Notes: a model not told the origin generated them from the letters alone. 64,000 bases of DNA from Lachnospiraceae bacterium (GCA_024699325.1 JAILPS010000029.1:34284-98283); one strand, 5' to 3'; counted from the stretch's first letter, positions 1 through 9,791 are shown. Numbers and translations are program-made.

Positions 1-326
1 TTGGAGTGGGCTTTGTTAAAGCTCATATGATTGAGTGTGTTGCGAAAACACCTCGAATTGTTATAGATGACGCTATTGATATTCCACTTGGATGCAATGT
101 TTCAGAAGACATTGATAAAAAGAAATATATAGATTTTCTAGGTGATTGTTATTGGGATGATGAAAAAACTAGGTATTGGATGTCGTTCGCAAATAGTAAT
201 ATTAAAAAGAATGAAGGGTTAATTGAAAAATATAAATGGCTTTCAAATCAATTTGCTAGTTGTAATGATAGATATGAGATGAAAATAAGTGAAGAGGAGT
301 ATTCTAAGAATAATTTAGGGTTATAG
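1..326 (+). CDS. C-terminal fragment of a protein truncated by the window edge; possibly a class III nucleotide cyclase-like fold protein of the kind found in defence islands
   Basis: Open frame runs to the left edge; 'GVGFVKAHMIECVAKTPRIVID...' then '...NEGLIEKYKWLSNQF' resembles the C-terminal pattern of cyclase-like hypothetical proteins. Weak pattern match only. Confidence 0.3.
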   Translation, partial: GVGFVKAHMIECVAKTPRIVIDDAIDIPLGCNVSEDIDKKKYIDFLGDCYWDDEKTRYWMSFANSNIKKNEGLIEKYKWLSNQFASCNDRYEMKISEEEYSKNNLGL

Positions 327-334
327 GTACTTGG

Positions 335-1522
335 ATGGAGAAGTTTAAGCTGGAACCTTTAAAAAATAATGTGGAAGAAATGTTCATTGGACCGTTTGGA
401 AGTTCATTAAAAAACGAATGCTTTGTAAATAAAGAAGATGCATTTTGTATGGTTTATGAGCAGAAACATGCCATACAAAAAACTATGGATGTTGAAACGC
501 GTTACATAAATGAAGAAAAATATAATGAATTAAAGAGATTTAATGTGCGTGGTGGAGATATTATTGTTAGTTGTAGAGGTACTATCGGAGAAACCTATTT
601 GGTGCCAGATGACTCGCCTTTAGGTATTATGCACCCATCGATAATGAAAATCCGATTAAAGGATAGGGTTTATATAAAAAATTATTTTAATGATTTATTA
701 TATACAAGATTAAAAAAATATGAATCTGAGGCTAATGGAAGTGGTGTTAAGATGGCAATTTCTGCAGCTAAATTGGGTGAAGAGCTATTTCCAGTTCCTA
801 CAATACAGCAACAAAAAAATATAGAACAGAAGCTTTCTTCAGTCCGTAAATTGCTTAGGTTAAGAAAAGAAGAACTTTTAACTTTAGATCAAATCATAAA
901 AGCCCGATTTGTCGAGCTCTTTGGCAATCCGATTCATAATGAAAAGGGGTGGGATACTGCGGCTGTAGAAACTGTTTGCAAGGAGATTTTTGGCGGAGGT
1001 ACACCATCAAAGTCACATCCAGAGTATTATGAAAACGGTGATATACCGTGGGTTTCTTCAAAAGATATGAAGACTGATGTTTTGACGGAGAGCCAAATAT
1101 ATATAAATCAGAAAGGTATTGATAATAGTACAGCAAGGATGGTTCCTGTAAATTCAGTGATTATGGTTATCAGGAGTGGTATCCTTAAACATACTTTACC
1201 AGTGGCAATAAATGCTGTTCCTATTACAGTAAATCAGGACTTAAAAGTATTTATTCCTGGGGAATCAATACTGACACGTTTTATGGCAGTGCAATTCAAA
1301 ATGCAAGAAGCGGATATTCTATCTGGCGTAAGAGCTGTAACGGCAGATAATATCGAATTTAATTCATTAAAGCAAAGAGCCATGATTGTTCCACCGATTG
1401 AATTGCAAAAAGAGTACGTGGACTTTTTAGAACAAGTCGACAAATCAAAAGTTGCAGTGCAGAAGGCACTTGATGAAACGCAGTTGTTATTTGATAGTTT
1501 GATGCAGGAGTATTTTGGCTAG
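335..1522 (+). CDS. hsdS: Type I restriction-modification specificity subunit HsdS (two target recognition domains)
   Basis: 395 aa; two TRD halves with 'FIGPFGSSLK...GDIIVSCRGTIG' and 'FGGGTPSKSHPEYYENGDIPWVSSKDM', central 'LDQIIKARFVELFGNP' and C-terminal conserved helices. Confidence 0.93.
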   Translation: MEKFKLEPLKNNVEEMFIGPFGSSLKNECFVNKEDAFCMVYEQKHAIQKTMDVETRYINEEKYNELKRFNVRGGDIIVSCRGTIGETYLVPDDSPLGIMHPSIMKIRLKDRVYIKNYFNDLLYTRLKKYESEANGSGVKMAISAAKLGEELFPVPTIQQQKNIEQKLSSVRKLLRLRKEELLTLDQIIKARFVELFGNPIHNEKGWDTAAVETVCKEIFGGGTPSKSHPEYYENGDIPWVSSKDMKTDVLTESQIYINQKGIDNSTARMVPVNSVIMVIRSGILKHTLPVAINAVPITVNQDLKVFIPGESILTRFMAVQFKMQEADILSGVRAVTADNIEFNSLKQRAMIVPPIELQKEYVDFLEQVDKSKVAVQKALDETQLLFDSLMQEYFG

Positions 1523-1603
1523 TACTATTGTGGAAGTTATAATAATAGACAGATTATAGAATAATGGCTGTAGGATGTTGGTACCATAGAAAGGTATACC
1601 AAC

Positions 1604-2575
1604 ATGGAAGAACAGATAGTTATTATTTTAAACGAGATGTCTGAGTATTTATCCATCTCACAGATGAAAAAACTTCAGGAAGTTATGTTGAAAGTTTTTG
1701 CAAGCAGGTCCGATGATAAGAAGAAGGCCATACATAACTCTGAGTATTTGAAGATGTTTTTGGCGTCCAAAACTGTGGAGGGATGCTCTGTTAGAACGAT
1801 ACAATATTATCGTGTGACGGTTGAGAAGATGCTTGAAAACATGGTTCAGCCTGTTAGAAAAATTAGCACGGAAGACATTAGAAATTATCTGTCAGAGTAC
1901 CAGAAAATCAACAACTGCAGCAAGGTTACCATAGACAATGTCAGGCGTAATCTGTCCAGTTTCTTCTCGTGGTTGGAGGAAGAAAACTATATTCTGAAGA
2001 GTCCCATGAGGCGTATTCACAAGATTAAAACCAACCATCAGGTTAAGGAAATAATCAACGATGAAGATATAGAACGGCTTAGGGATAAGTGCATATGTAA
2101 GCGAGATCTAGCTATGATTGATCTGTTATATTCCACAGGGATTCGTGTGGGGGAATTGGTTAATCTAAACATTTCGGATGTTGATTTTGAGGCTAGAGAA
2201 TGTGTGGTTTTCGGCAAGGGCGGCAAGGAACGTAAGGTGTACTTTGACGCCAAGGCAAAGCTACATTTGCAGTCCTATATTGCAAGCAGAAGGGATGATA
2301 ATCCTGCACTGTTTGCTACGCTGGATGCGCCGTATGACAGGCTTAAAATAAGCGGTGTGGAGATACGTATGCGGTCGCTTGGAAGGACAGCTAATCTTAC
2401 AAGAATACATCCGCATAAGTTTCGAAGAACTATGGCTACGAGAGCCATTGATAAGGGGATGCCCATAGAGCAGGTACAGAAGATACTAGGGCATTCGCAG
2501 ATAGATACGACCATGCAATATGCTATGGTTAATCAGACTAATGTTAAAACGTCGCATCAGAAGTATATATCATAA
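1604..2575 (+). CDS. Tyrosine recombinase/integrase (XerC/D-like), sited between hsdS and hsdR
   Basis: 323 aa; catalytic motifs 'LLYSTGIRVGELVNL', 'HPHKFRRTMATRAIDKG', 'ILGHSQIDTTMQYA'. Confidence 0.93.
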   Translation: MEEQIVIILNEMSEYLSISQMKKLQEVMLKVFASRSDDKKKAIHNSEYLKMFLASKTVEGCSVRTIQYYRVTVEKMLENMVQPVRKISTEDIRNYLSEYQKINNCSKVTIDNVRRNLSSFFSWLEEENYILKSPMRRIHKIKTNHQVKEIINDEDIERLRDKCICKRDLAMIDLLYSTGIRVGELVNLNISDVDFEARECVVFGKGGKERKVYFDAKAKLHLQSYIASRRDDNPALFATLDAPYDRLKISGVEIRMRSLGRTANLTRIHPHKFRRTMATRAIDKGMPIEQVQKILGHSQIDTTMQYAMVNQTNVKTSHQKYIS

Positions 2576-2682
2576 TCATATGATAGGCTAAGAAACGCTA
2601 GCGGGAATGGAAAGATTGTAAAACGACGGTATGATAATAAATAATCATTTCTAGTTGATAAACTAATAGACGGAGGTTGTCT

Positions 2683-5600
2683 ATGGGAAAATACGAGGAA
2701 TTTTTACAACTGGCGGAGGATGCCAAACAGCAGAAGGGAAACGTGGAGTGTGCACGACTTAGCAGAAGAGCGTTGGAGACGGGCATAGAGTATCTGTATG
2801 AAAAACTTGATAAGAAGTTGCCCGAGAGAGCTTCACTGTTAGAGCTGGTGGACAGCAGTGTTATGCTGTCATTTCTGAAGGATCCTGACCTGGTTTCGTC
2901 CATGCATTACATCAGAATGCTGGGAATGGATGCTGAACATGATAAGAAGATTAAGGCGAAAGAAGCCAAGTTGACTATTGAAAACCTGGTTGTATTTGTT
3001 GAGCTTATTATTGCGCTTCATGATGGTAAGCCTGTTAAGCCTCAGAAATTGCCTTACATGAGTGAGGCGAATACTAGGAAGATTTACATAGACCATTATC
3101 TTGCAGAAGCCGGGTGGGAGGTTTTAGATACCGAAAACCTGGCTATTAGTGGTAAGGCTGGAATAGAGATTAAGGTTTTGGGGATGCCTAATCCTCAGGG
3201 CTTTGGCTTTTGCGACTATGTGCTCTATGGGGCAGATGGAAAACCTCTCGCAATAGTCGAAGCCAAGAAGACCAGCGTTGATGCTAATAAGGGCAAACAT
3301 CAGGTTGAATTGTATGGAGAGTGTATGAAGCAGATATGGGGGTATGTGCCTGTTCTGTATTACACTAATGGTTATTCCATACATGTTATGGACGGTTTGT
3401 ATCCTGACAGAGAAGTTTACGCGTTCCACACGATGAAGGAGCTGGATGATATGCTCCAGAGACGTTCTAGAGGCGATATAACGAACTTTAAGGTAAATGA
3501 TGACATATCGGGCCGTCCGTACCAGAAGATGGCTATTACGAACCTCTGTGAGCATTTTAATGGCAAACACAGACGAGGTCTGATAGTTATGGCTACAGGT
3601 ACCGGCAAGACTCGTGTTGCGGTTTCTCTAGTGGACGTTTTAACGAAGAACAACTGGATTACTAGAGTGCTGTTTTTGGCTGATAGAACCTCTCTGGTTG
3701 CTCAGGCTAAGAATGCATTTAAGAAGTTGCTGCCAGATATGTCTTACTGCGTATTGTCCGATAAGGGCGAGAAGGATATGAACGCCCGACTGATGTTTTC
3801 TACGTATCAGACTATGATTAACTATATTGACGCTGAAGATAAACGCTTCAGCAGTGGCAGATTCGATTTGATAATTATTGATGAGGCACACAGGTCAATA
3901 TTTAACAAATATAGTTCCATCTTCATGTATTTTGACAGTCTGTTGGTTGGACTTACAGCTACCCCGAAGGACGAAATCGACGCAAATACTTACAGAGTTT
4001 TCGGCTGTGAGCAGGATAAGCCTAACTTTGAATATGGCCTGAAACAGGCTGTTGCTGACAAATACCTTGTGGATTATAAGGCAGTCAGCCATACGACAAA
4101 ACTACTTAAACAGGGCAAGAAGTATAAGGATCTGTCAGAGGACGAGAAGGAGCAGCTGGCAGAATATGAATTCGAGGATGACGGCTCTGATCTTCTCATA
4201 GCCAAGAACGATATATTTAAAGTGCTCTACAACGAGGCTACTTGCCGCATGGTTCTTGAAGAACTCATGGAGAAGGGTATTAAGGTTGATGACGGCGAGG
4301 TGTTAGGTAAAACCATTATATTTGCTTACAACCATCATCATGCAACTATGATTGTCAAGTGTTTTAACGAGATGTATCCTGAGTTAGGAGATGATTACTG
4401 CAAACTTATAGACAATCAGGTGACATATGCGGACGATTTGATCGTCAGATTTGGTGAGCAGCCAAACTTCAGAATAGCGGTTTCAGTAGATATGTTGGAC
4501 ACAGGAATCGATGTGCCGGCGGTTTTGAATCTTGTGTTTTTCAAGGTGGTTAAATCGCCTATTAAGTTCGCTCAGATGATTGGCCGTGGAACCAGACTGT
4601 GTGAGGATTTGTTTGGTCCGGGAAGACATAAACAATATTTCCAAATATTTGATTACTGTGGAAATTTTGAATATTTTGAGCAGAACCCTGATGGTACTGA
4701 CGGTTATAAGGCGCTTAGCATGTCGCAGAGATTGTTTGAGCTGCGATTAGATATTCTAACAGAACTTCAGAAGGCAGAATATCAGTCAGATGAGCTGTGT
4801 GCAGCATATTACGAGGAACTGAAGAACATTCTTCAGGATCAGGTCGCGTTAATCAAGAGCCACAATGATAGAATTCAGGTCAGAGCCGAGATGGCTTACG
4901 TTGATAAATATTTTGACGATAAGACTTGGGATTATATATCCCCGATCATGAACAAAGAAATCAAGATTCATTTGACGCCGCTTCTAGACAGCGGTTTAAA
5001 CGGTGAGGCGATATCGGTTGCTTTTGACATCAAGATGCTGAATGTCGAGCTGTCTGTCATAATGGTAGGTGGTATCAGCAGGGCTGTCAAGTCTGTGCAG
5101 ATTATCCGCGCAGTTGCCGATTATCTGCTTACGAAGGCTTCTGTTCCTGCGATTAAGAATAAAATACCACAGTTACAGACGCTGTCATCTGAACAGTTCT
5201 GGTCTTCCCCAAAGGTCGACAAAATGGAGCAGTTAAGAAAAGATGTCCGTGATCTTATGCAGTATCTGGACAGCCATTCCAAGAAGAAGATAGATGTAAA
5301 CATTCAGGACCAGTGGGAAAGCGAGGGCGTTGATGTTCACATCAATGTTGACATCAGAACGTATCGTGAGAAGGTTCTGGATTATCTTGCAGAGCATCTC
5401 GATTCACCTGTGATTAGCAAAATCAAGAACTTGGAAAAGATAAATGCTGACGATCTCAGGGAACTTGAGGAGATTATGTGGTCAGAGTTGGGAACTAAGG
5501 AAGACTATGACAAACTAACCAACATAGATAATCTGGCGGCATTTGTCAGAAGTCTGGTTGGCGTCAGTCAGGAAGTTATTAACGCCAGATTTGGACAGTT

Positions 5601-5814
5601 CCTCGATGATAATTCTCTGAATACACAGCAGCAGGAATTCGTACAGGCTATTATCAACTATGTTCGCGAGAACGGTGATATCCAGCGTGAGGATCTTGTA
5701 GAATCATCGCCGTTTGATAATGTATTCTTCGTAGAACTGTTTGGCGAGAAGAGAAAGTTGGTTTTGGATATGGTAGATTGGTTCCACAACAGCATAGCGC
5801 CGGAAGTGGCGTAG
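2683..5814 (+). CDS. hsdR: Type I restriction endonuclease subunit HsdR
   Basis: DUF4145-like N-terminus, nuclease 'LAIVEAKKTS', Walker A 'MATGTGKTRVA', 'IIIDEAHRS', helicase C-terminal 'QMIGRGTRL'. ATG at 2683 follows 'cggagg'. Confidence 0.95.
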   Translation: MGKYEEFLQLAEDAKQQKGNVECARLSRRALETGIEYLYEKLDKKLPERASLLELVDSSVMLSFLKDPDLVSSMHYIRMLGMDAEHDKKIKAKEAKLTIENLVVFVELIIALHDGKPVKPQKLPYMSEANTRKIYIDHYLAEAGWEVLDTENLAISGKAGIEIKVLGMPNPQGFGFCDYVLYGADGKPLAIVEAKKTSVDANKGKHQVELYGECMKQIWGYVPVLYYTNGYSIHVMDGLYPDREVYAFHTMKELDDMLQRRSRGDITNFKVNDDISGRPYQKMAITNLCEHFNGKHRRGLIVMATGTGKTRVAVSLVDVLTKNNWITRVLFLADRTSLVAQAKNAFKKLLPDMSYCVLSDKGEKDMNARLMFSTYQTMINYIDAEDKRFSSGRFDLIIIDEAHRSIFNKYSSIFMYFDSLLVGLTATPKDEIDANTYRVFGCEQDKPNFEYGLKQAVADKYLVDYKAVSHTTKLLKQGKKYKDLSEDEKEQLAEYEFEDDGSDLLIAKNDIFKVLYNEATCRMVLEELMEKGIKVDDGEVLGKTIIFAYNHHHATMIVKCFNEMYPELGDDYCKLIDNQVTYADDLIVRFGEQPNFRIAVSVDMLDTGIDVPAVLNLVFFKVVKSPIKFAQMIGRGTRLCEDLFGPGRHKQYFQIFDYCGNFEYFEQNPDGTDGYKALSMSQRLFELRLDILTELQKAEYQSDELCAAYYEELKNILQDQVALIKSHNDRIQVRAEMAYVDKYFDDKTWDYISPIMNKEIKIHLTPLLDSGLNGEAISVAFDIKMLNVELSVIMVGGISRAVKSVQIIRAVADYLLTKASVPAIKNKIPQLQTLSSEQFWSSPKVDKMEQLRKDVRDLMQYLDSHSKKKIDVNIQDQWESEGVDVHINVDIRTYREKVLDYLAEHLDSPVISKIKNLEKINADDLRELEEIMWSELGTKEDYDKLTNIDNLAAFVRSLVGVSQEVINARFGQFLDDNSLNTQQQEFVQAIINYVRENGDIQREDLVESSPFDNVFFVELFGEKRKLVLDMVDWFHNSIAPEVA

Positions 5815-5845
5815 GGGAAATATAAGGTAATAATTGGAGGATAAG

Positions 5846-6535
5846 ATGGCTAAGGGGATTATTTATATTATGACTAGTGTTGTGCCTGGATTGATTAAAA
5901 TTGGCAAAACAGATAACTTTGAGAGTAGAATGTATAATCTTGAACATAACGGATATTGTAATGTTACTGGCTTAAAGCGTACATTTGCAATAGAGGTTGA
6001 TGACTATGCAGAGAAGGAGATTATGCTTCATACAATTTTTGATAAGAGCAGATTACAGGATACAGAATTGTTTGCGCTTGATGTAAATATAGCAGTTCAG
6101 TTATTATCTTCATTTGATGGTACAGTTATTTATCCTAAGACAGAAACTAAGGCGGATATTTTTGAAAGCGCGACAGATAATGGCCAAGGGAAACTTGTTC
6201 CTAATGGTATATACACCTTTGAAAAAAAGAAAAAATCTGACAATAACAAGTTGGTTAAGGCAAAGGCTGAAGTAAGAAATGGCTGCTGGATAATAAAAAA
6301 GGGCAGCATCTTAGGCGTTACTGAGGATGCGGGAGTGTCTAGTAAGGCCAGAAAAGCACGTACTGATATGCAGATAAATAAAAGTGGCAGGCTTCTTGAA
6401 GATTATGATTTGGGATGCTGTTCACCATCATTTGCTGGGAATGTTGTTATGAATCAGTCTATAAATGGTTGGACAGATTGGAAGAATGATAAGGGGCAGC
6501 CTGTGGATATATACAGGGAAAAGAAGGCTGAATAA
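5846..6535 (+). CDS. GIY-YIG (T5orf172-like) nuclease domain protein with DUF4357-like C-terminus
   Basis: 'GIIYIMTSVVPGLIKIGKTDNFESRMYNLE...' GIY-YIG core; C-terminal 'NKSGRLLEDYDLGCCSPSFAGNVVMNQSINGWTDWK' typical of DUF4357; SD 'ttggagg'. Confidence 0.8.
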   Translation: MAKGIIYIMTSVVPGLIKIGKTDNFESRMYNLEHNGYCNVTGLKRTFAIEVDDYAEKEIMLHTIFDKSRLQDTELFALDVNIAVQLLSSFDGTVIYPKTETKADIFESATDNGQGKLVPNGIYTFEKKKKSDNNKLVKAKAEVRNGCWIIKKGSILGVTEDAGVSSKARKARTDMQINKSGRLLEDYDLGCCSPSFAGNVVMNQSINGWTDWKNDKGQPVDIYREKKAE

Positions 6536-6732
6536 AAACATAGAGAGGTAATATGACACGAAAACCTGGTGAGCAAGAGGCAATATTGATTCTTAAAACC
6601 ATTGGAGTTGATCATTCTATAAGTTATAAAGAATAACTGCAAAATTTATGGCCCTGGCATATTGTCAGGGCTATTAGTTATCTATAATTATTCTAACTGT
6701 AAATGTAAATTTGAACTGTCCGAATCCTTTTT

Positions 6733-6948
6733 TACGTGTACACTCAAATTTTGAAATACGTGCACACCAAATTTCTGAAATACGTGCACACCAAATTTCT
6801 GAAATACGTGCACAGCAAATTTCTGAAATACGTGCACGCCAAATTTCTGAAGTCCGTGCACACCATTTTTCTGAAGTCCGTGCACGCCAAATTTCTGAAG
6901 TCCGTGCACACCAAATTCTTGAAATACGTGCAAGGCAAAATAAGAGGC
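6733..6948. repeat. Tandem array of a 24-bp unit (consensus tacgtgcacaccaaatttctgaaa), about 8 full copies plus one degenerate copy
   Basis: Read directly; each unit contains the palindromes GTGCAC and ATTTCTGAAAT. No stop in several frames, hence overlapping spurious ORFs on both strands. Confidence 0.95.
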
Positions 6949-6961
6949 TCTAAAAGTGCGC

Positions 6962-6984
6962 AAACCCTTATTTTACAAGGGTTT
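6962..6984. other. Perfect 8-bp stem hairpin between the two repeat arrays
   Basis: AAACCCTT-attttac-AAGGGTTT. Confidence 0.8.
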
Positions 6985-7018
6985 CAGCAACTATGCGACA
7001 AAATTATAATAACGATTT

Positions 7019-7325
7019 GCATACCAACTTTTACAAGGAAAACACCCCTTTTGCATACCAACTTTTACAAGGAAAACACCCCTTCTGCATACCAACTTTT
7101 ACAAGGAAAACACCCTTTCTGCATACCAACTTTTACAAGGAAAACAGCCTTTTTACATACCAACTTTTACAAGGAAAACAACCCTTTTACATACCAACTT
7201 TTACAAGGAAAACACCCTTTCTGCATACCAACTTTTACAAGGAAAACAGCCCTTTTACATACCAACTTTTACAAGGAAAACAGCATTTTTCCTACCAACT
7301 TTTACAGGCAAAACGACGTTTTTGA
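7019..7325. repeat. Tandem array of a 34-bp unit (consensus gcataccaacttttacaaggaaaacaccctttt), 9 copies
   Basis: 'accaacttttac' recurs every 34 bp from about 7023 to about 7295; last copies degenerate. Confidence 0.95.
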
Positions 7326-7380
7326 ATAACACTATTTACAGATTGAAGTTTGGGCTAGGGAATAGAAACAACAAATTTAT

Positions 7381-7413
7381 AAAAAACATCCCGGACACAT
7401 CCGGGATGTTTTT
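7381..7413. terminator. Rho-independent terminator, bidirectional in appearance
   Basis: aaaaaACATCCCGGacacaTCCGGGATGTttttt. Confidence 0.85.
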
Positions 7414-7550
7414 AATTACATTTTTTATGGATGACAGCGTCCACATGTATTATATAACATGGGAGAATATTTGTGCGTGAAAAATACTAAAATTTGTGTA
7501 AATAATGTGGGTGTTAGGGTGAATTTATAGCTCATTTTAGTATTTATGAA

Positions 7551-7579
7551 TTGACATTGATTACATGAATTAGTAAAAT
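7551..7579 (+). promoter_or_regulatory. Candidate sigma-70/A promoter for the Wadjet operon
   Basis: TTGACA - 17 nt - TAAAAT, about 150 nt upstream of jetA. Confidence 0.5.
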
Positions 7580-7726
7580 CTAATTAAGTAAAAAATTTTG
7601 AAAAATTACAGATAAAAAACATTATTCCCAAATTATTGCGATAGGCATGAGCTATAATAGGCTCGCACGATAGCATGATTATGGAGTTGATATGTTTTTT
7701 TAATATAGATAAACAGGAGGCGTAAC

Positions 7727-9136
7727 TTGGATAGGAATATTTTTAATCGAATACCGTTAGGGTTCTTCAATCTGCTATCTAGTGGTAGTGATAATATCAT
7801 TAACGCAGGATGTCTCCTTGAAATATATTCTCTATATGACAGGGAGGTTTCATATCGTATAAGCCGTAGGCAACTTAGAGATTCCTTGGCGTTATATATT
7901 ATGGAGAATAACATAAAACTTTCCGACGAAGAAGATGACGATGAGAAGAGCTCCGATGTGGCTAATTATATAATTCGCAAATTTACAGATGCAGACTGTG
8001 GATGGCTTACGGAGGAAGTGGACGATGCAACCTATGAGAAGTATATCGTTATGACTGAAGCTGGTATTGCATTATCAGAGTTTTTGCTTAGTATAGAGAA
8101 ACCGGAGAAGGTTGAATATGCCGCATATATTTATAACATTTATAATACGTTGATGAATTCAGAACAGTGGAAGTCTGACCCATACGTAAACGCTGTGAAG
8201 TATGTATACAATAATGCCAAGGCGCTTGCTAATTCTCTGAAAAGGTTGTCTACATTTATTCGCAAGAAAATAGAGGAACTTGATAAGGCTAATAAGCTTG
8301 ATAAGTTAACAGAGCATCTGATGGAGTATTGTGATGGAGAATTTATCAGGGAATATGCGCGTCTAACTAAGCAGCAGAATATCCACATGTATCGCGGCTG
8401 TATTCGCTCAAAACTGAATGAAATAATAAATGATATGGAAATCTACGACTTGATTGTTACAGGATGCGCTATTGAGGAAGATATATCCGAATATGATGCA
8501 GATATGTTTGTTATGGAGATGATTGACAATACAAAACGTTTCCTTAACGAAGATTATGATAGGATAATGAAGGATATAAAGCATAAGATAAATATGTATA
8601 TCCATATTGCAGTAGGTAGAATACGTTTCGTGAGAAATAGTGGTAAAGATGCCCAAGGAAACGTTGAACAGGTATTAAAACTTCTTAGAAAAAGTATCGA
8701 TGAGGGGAATCTTTTTGAAGAACTTCCAACAGAGATGCTGAAATTATATAAGATTGACAACAACGAATATATAGATCGGGCTTCTTTGTGGACACCAAGA
8801 AGAAATCGAAGCGTTAAGAAGGCTGTGACAACCGAGACGGAAGTTTTGACAGAAGACGATAGGTTGACAGCAATATCAGAATTACAGAAGGAAGCATACA
8901 ACCCGTATTCTAAGAAGAAAATGAAGACATACTTAGATAAGCAGATGGGCAACAGGACAGAGATAGATAGTTTAGAATTGCCATTGTCCTGCAAGGAAGA
9001 ACTTTTAGCTGATATTTCAGCAGTAGCGTTTTGCGAAGAGAATGGCTATGAAGTATCTGTAGAAGATGGCTATATAGAAGCTCATGACATGATTTTGAGA
9101 AAGTTTAAGATAAGGAGAAAACCACATGGGATTTGA
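7727..9136 (+). CDS. jetA: Wadjet anti-plasmid system protein JetA
   Basis: 469 aa; N-terminus 'NIFNRIPLGFFNLLSSGSDNIINAGCLLEIYSLYDREVSYRISRRQLRDSLA' typical of JetA/DUF5716; first gene of the jetABCD order; TTG start after 'aggagg'. Confidence 0.9.
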   Translation: MDRNIFNRIPLGFFNLLSSGSDNIINAGCLLEIYSLYDREVSYRISRRQLRDSLALYIMENNIKLSDEEDDDEKSSDVANYIIRKFTDADCGWLTEEVDDATYEKYIVMTEAGIALSEFLLSIEKPEKVEYAAYIYNIYNTLMNSEQWKSDPYVNAVKYVYNNAKALANSLKRLSTFIRKKIEELDKANKLDKLTEHLMEYCDGEFIREYARLTKQQNIHMYRGCIRSKLNEIINDMEIYDLIVTGCAIEEDISEYDADMFVMEMIDNTKRFLNEDYDRIMKDIKHKINMYIHIAVGRIRFVRNSGKDAQGNVEQVLKLLRKSIDEGNLFEELPTEMLKLYKIDNNEYIDRASLWTPRRNRSVKKAVTTETEVLTEDDRLTAISELQKEAYNPYSKKKMKTYLDKQMGNRTEIDSLELPLSCKEELLADISAVAFCEENGYEVSVEDGYIEAHDMILRKFKIRRKPHGI

Positions 9137-9791
9137 GGCAGATTGGGAATTATACACTTCAGGTGAAAAAGAATTGTTTCAGCGTGCGTGTAGAAGACTA
9201 TTAAAATCAACATTTATTGTCAAAGAGAAAAATGATGATAGTAAGAAGCTATATGCATTTGTGGCTAAAAACGAAGATGCTTTAAGTGTGTATCTGGGAT
9301 ATATGGGGTTTGATGTAGTCGTCGATCGTGATAATGGAGTAGCCATGCTTACAAATATAGGCAGCACCTCTGATTCCGGCAAAATACAGGCAAACAGGCT
9401 TAGGCTTCGCAAGGTTGATACGGTCGTTTTGTGCTGTTTATGGACTTTATATGCTGATCGCATACACAAGGGTAATCTGTCAAAGAGCATTATTATAAGA
9501 CTTCTGGACTTGAAACAGGAGATAGAAAAGTTTGGCTTCAGAAGTGATTTTGATGGCAAGGTTTTGATGGTAGAAATATTAAAATTGTTCTCAAAGTATA
9601 ATCTTATTGAGACATCAGGAAGTATAGGAGACCCTGATTATATGATTAAGATATTTCCATCAATACAATTTGCATTGGACAGTGTTGAATTCAAAAACTA
9701 TGTTGAAGAAACAACTAAGAAGATAAAGGCTTCAAAAAATATTACAGAGAATGATGAAGGAGAAGGAGAGGAATTAGAGTATGAAGAGTAA
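9126..9791 (+). CDS. jetB: Wadjet protein JetB (DUF4194-like, MukE-like)
   Basis: 221 aa between jetA and jetC with overlapping ends; 'LRLRKVDTVVLCCLWTLY'. Confidence 0.88.
   Translation: MGFEADWELYTSGEKELFQRACRRLLKSTFIVKEKNDDSKKLYAFVAKNEDALSVYLGYMGFDVVVDRDNGVAMLTNIGSTSDSGKIQANRLRLRKVDTVVLCCLWTLYADRIHKGNLSKSIIIRLLDLKQEIEKFGFRSDFDGKVLMVEILKLFSKYNLIETSGSIGDPDYMIKIFPSIQFALDSVEFKNYVEETTKKIKASKNITENDEGEGEELEYEE

Noticed and set aside
1604-2575. Recombinase as the integrase of a prophage or integrative element spanning the island
   Set aside because: It is embedded between hsdS and hsdR, a known R-M-linked context, and no phage structural, replication or conjugation genes or att repeats are evident.
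3124-3570. 148-aa antisense ORF within hsdR (and the many similar antisense ORFs across the window)
   Set aside because: Fully overlapped by well-supported genes, without recognisable domains or ribosome-binding sites.
7019-7325. 34-bp repeats as a CRISPR array
   Set aside because: Units are contiguous with no unique spacers and no cas genes are present in the window.
6736-7329. 197-aa ORF spanning both repeat arrays as a real repeat protein
   Set aside because: Open in several frames on both strands only because the repeat units lack stops; the peptide changes character between arrays and no SD was seen.
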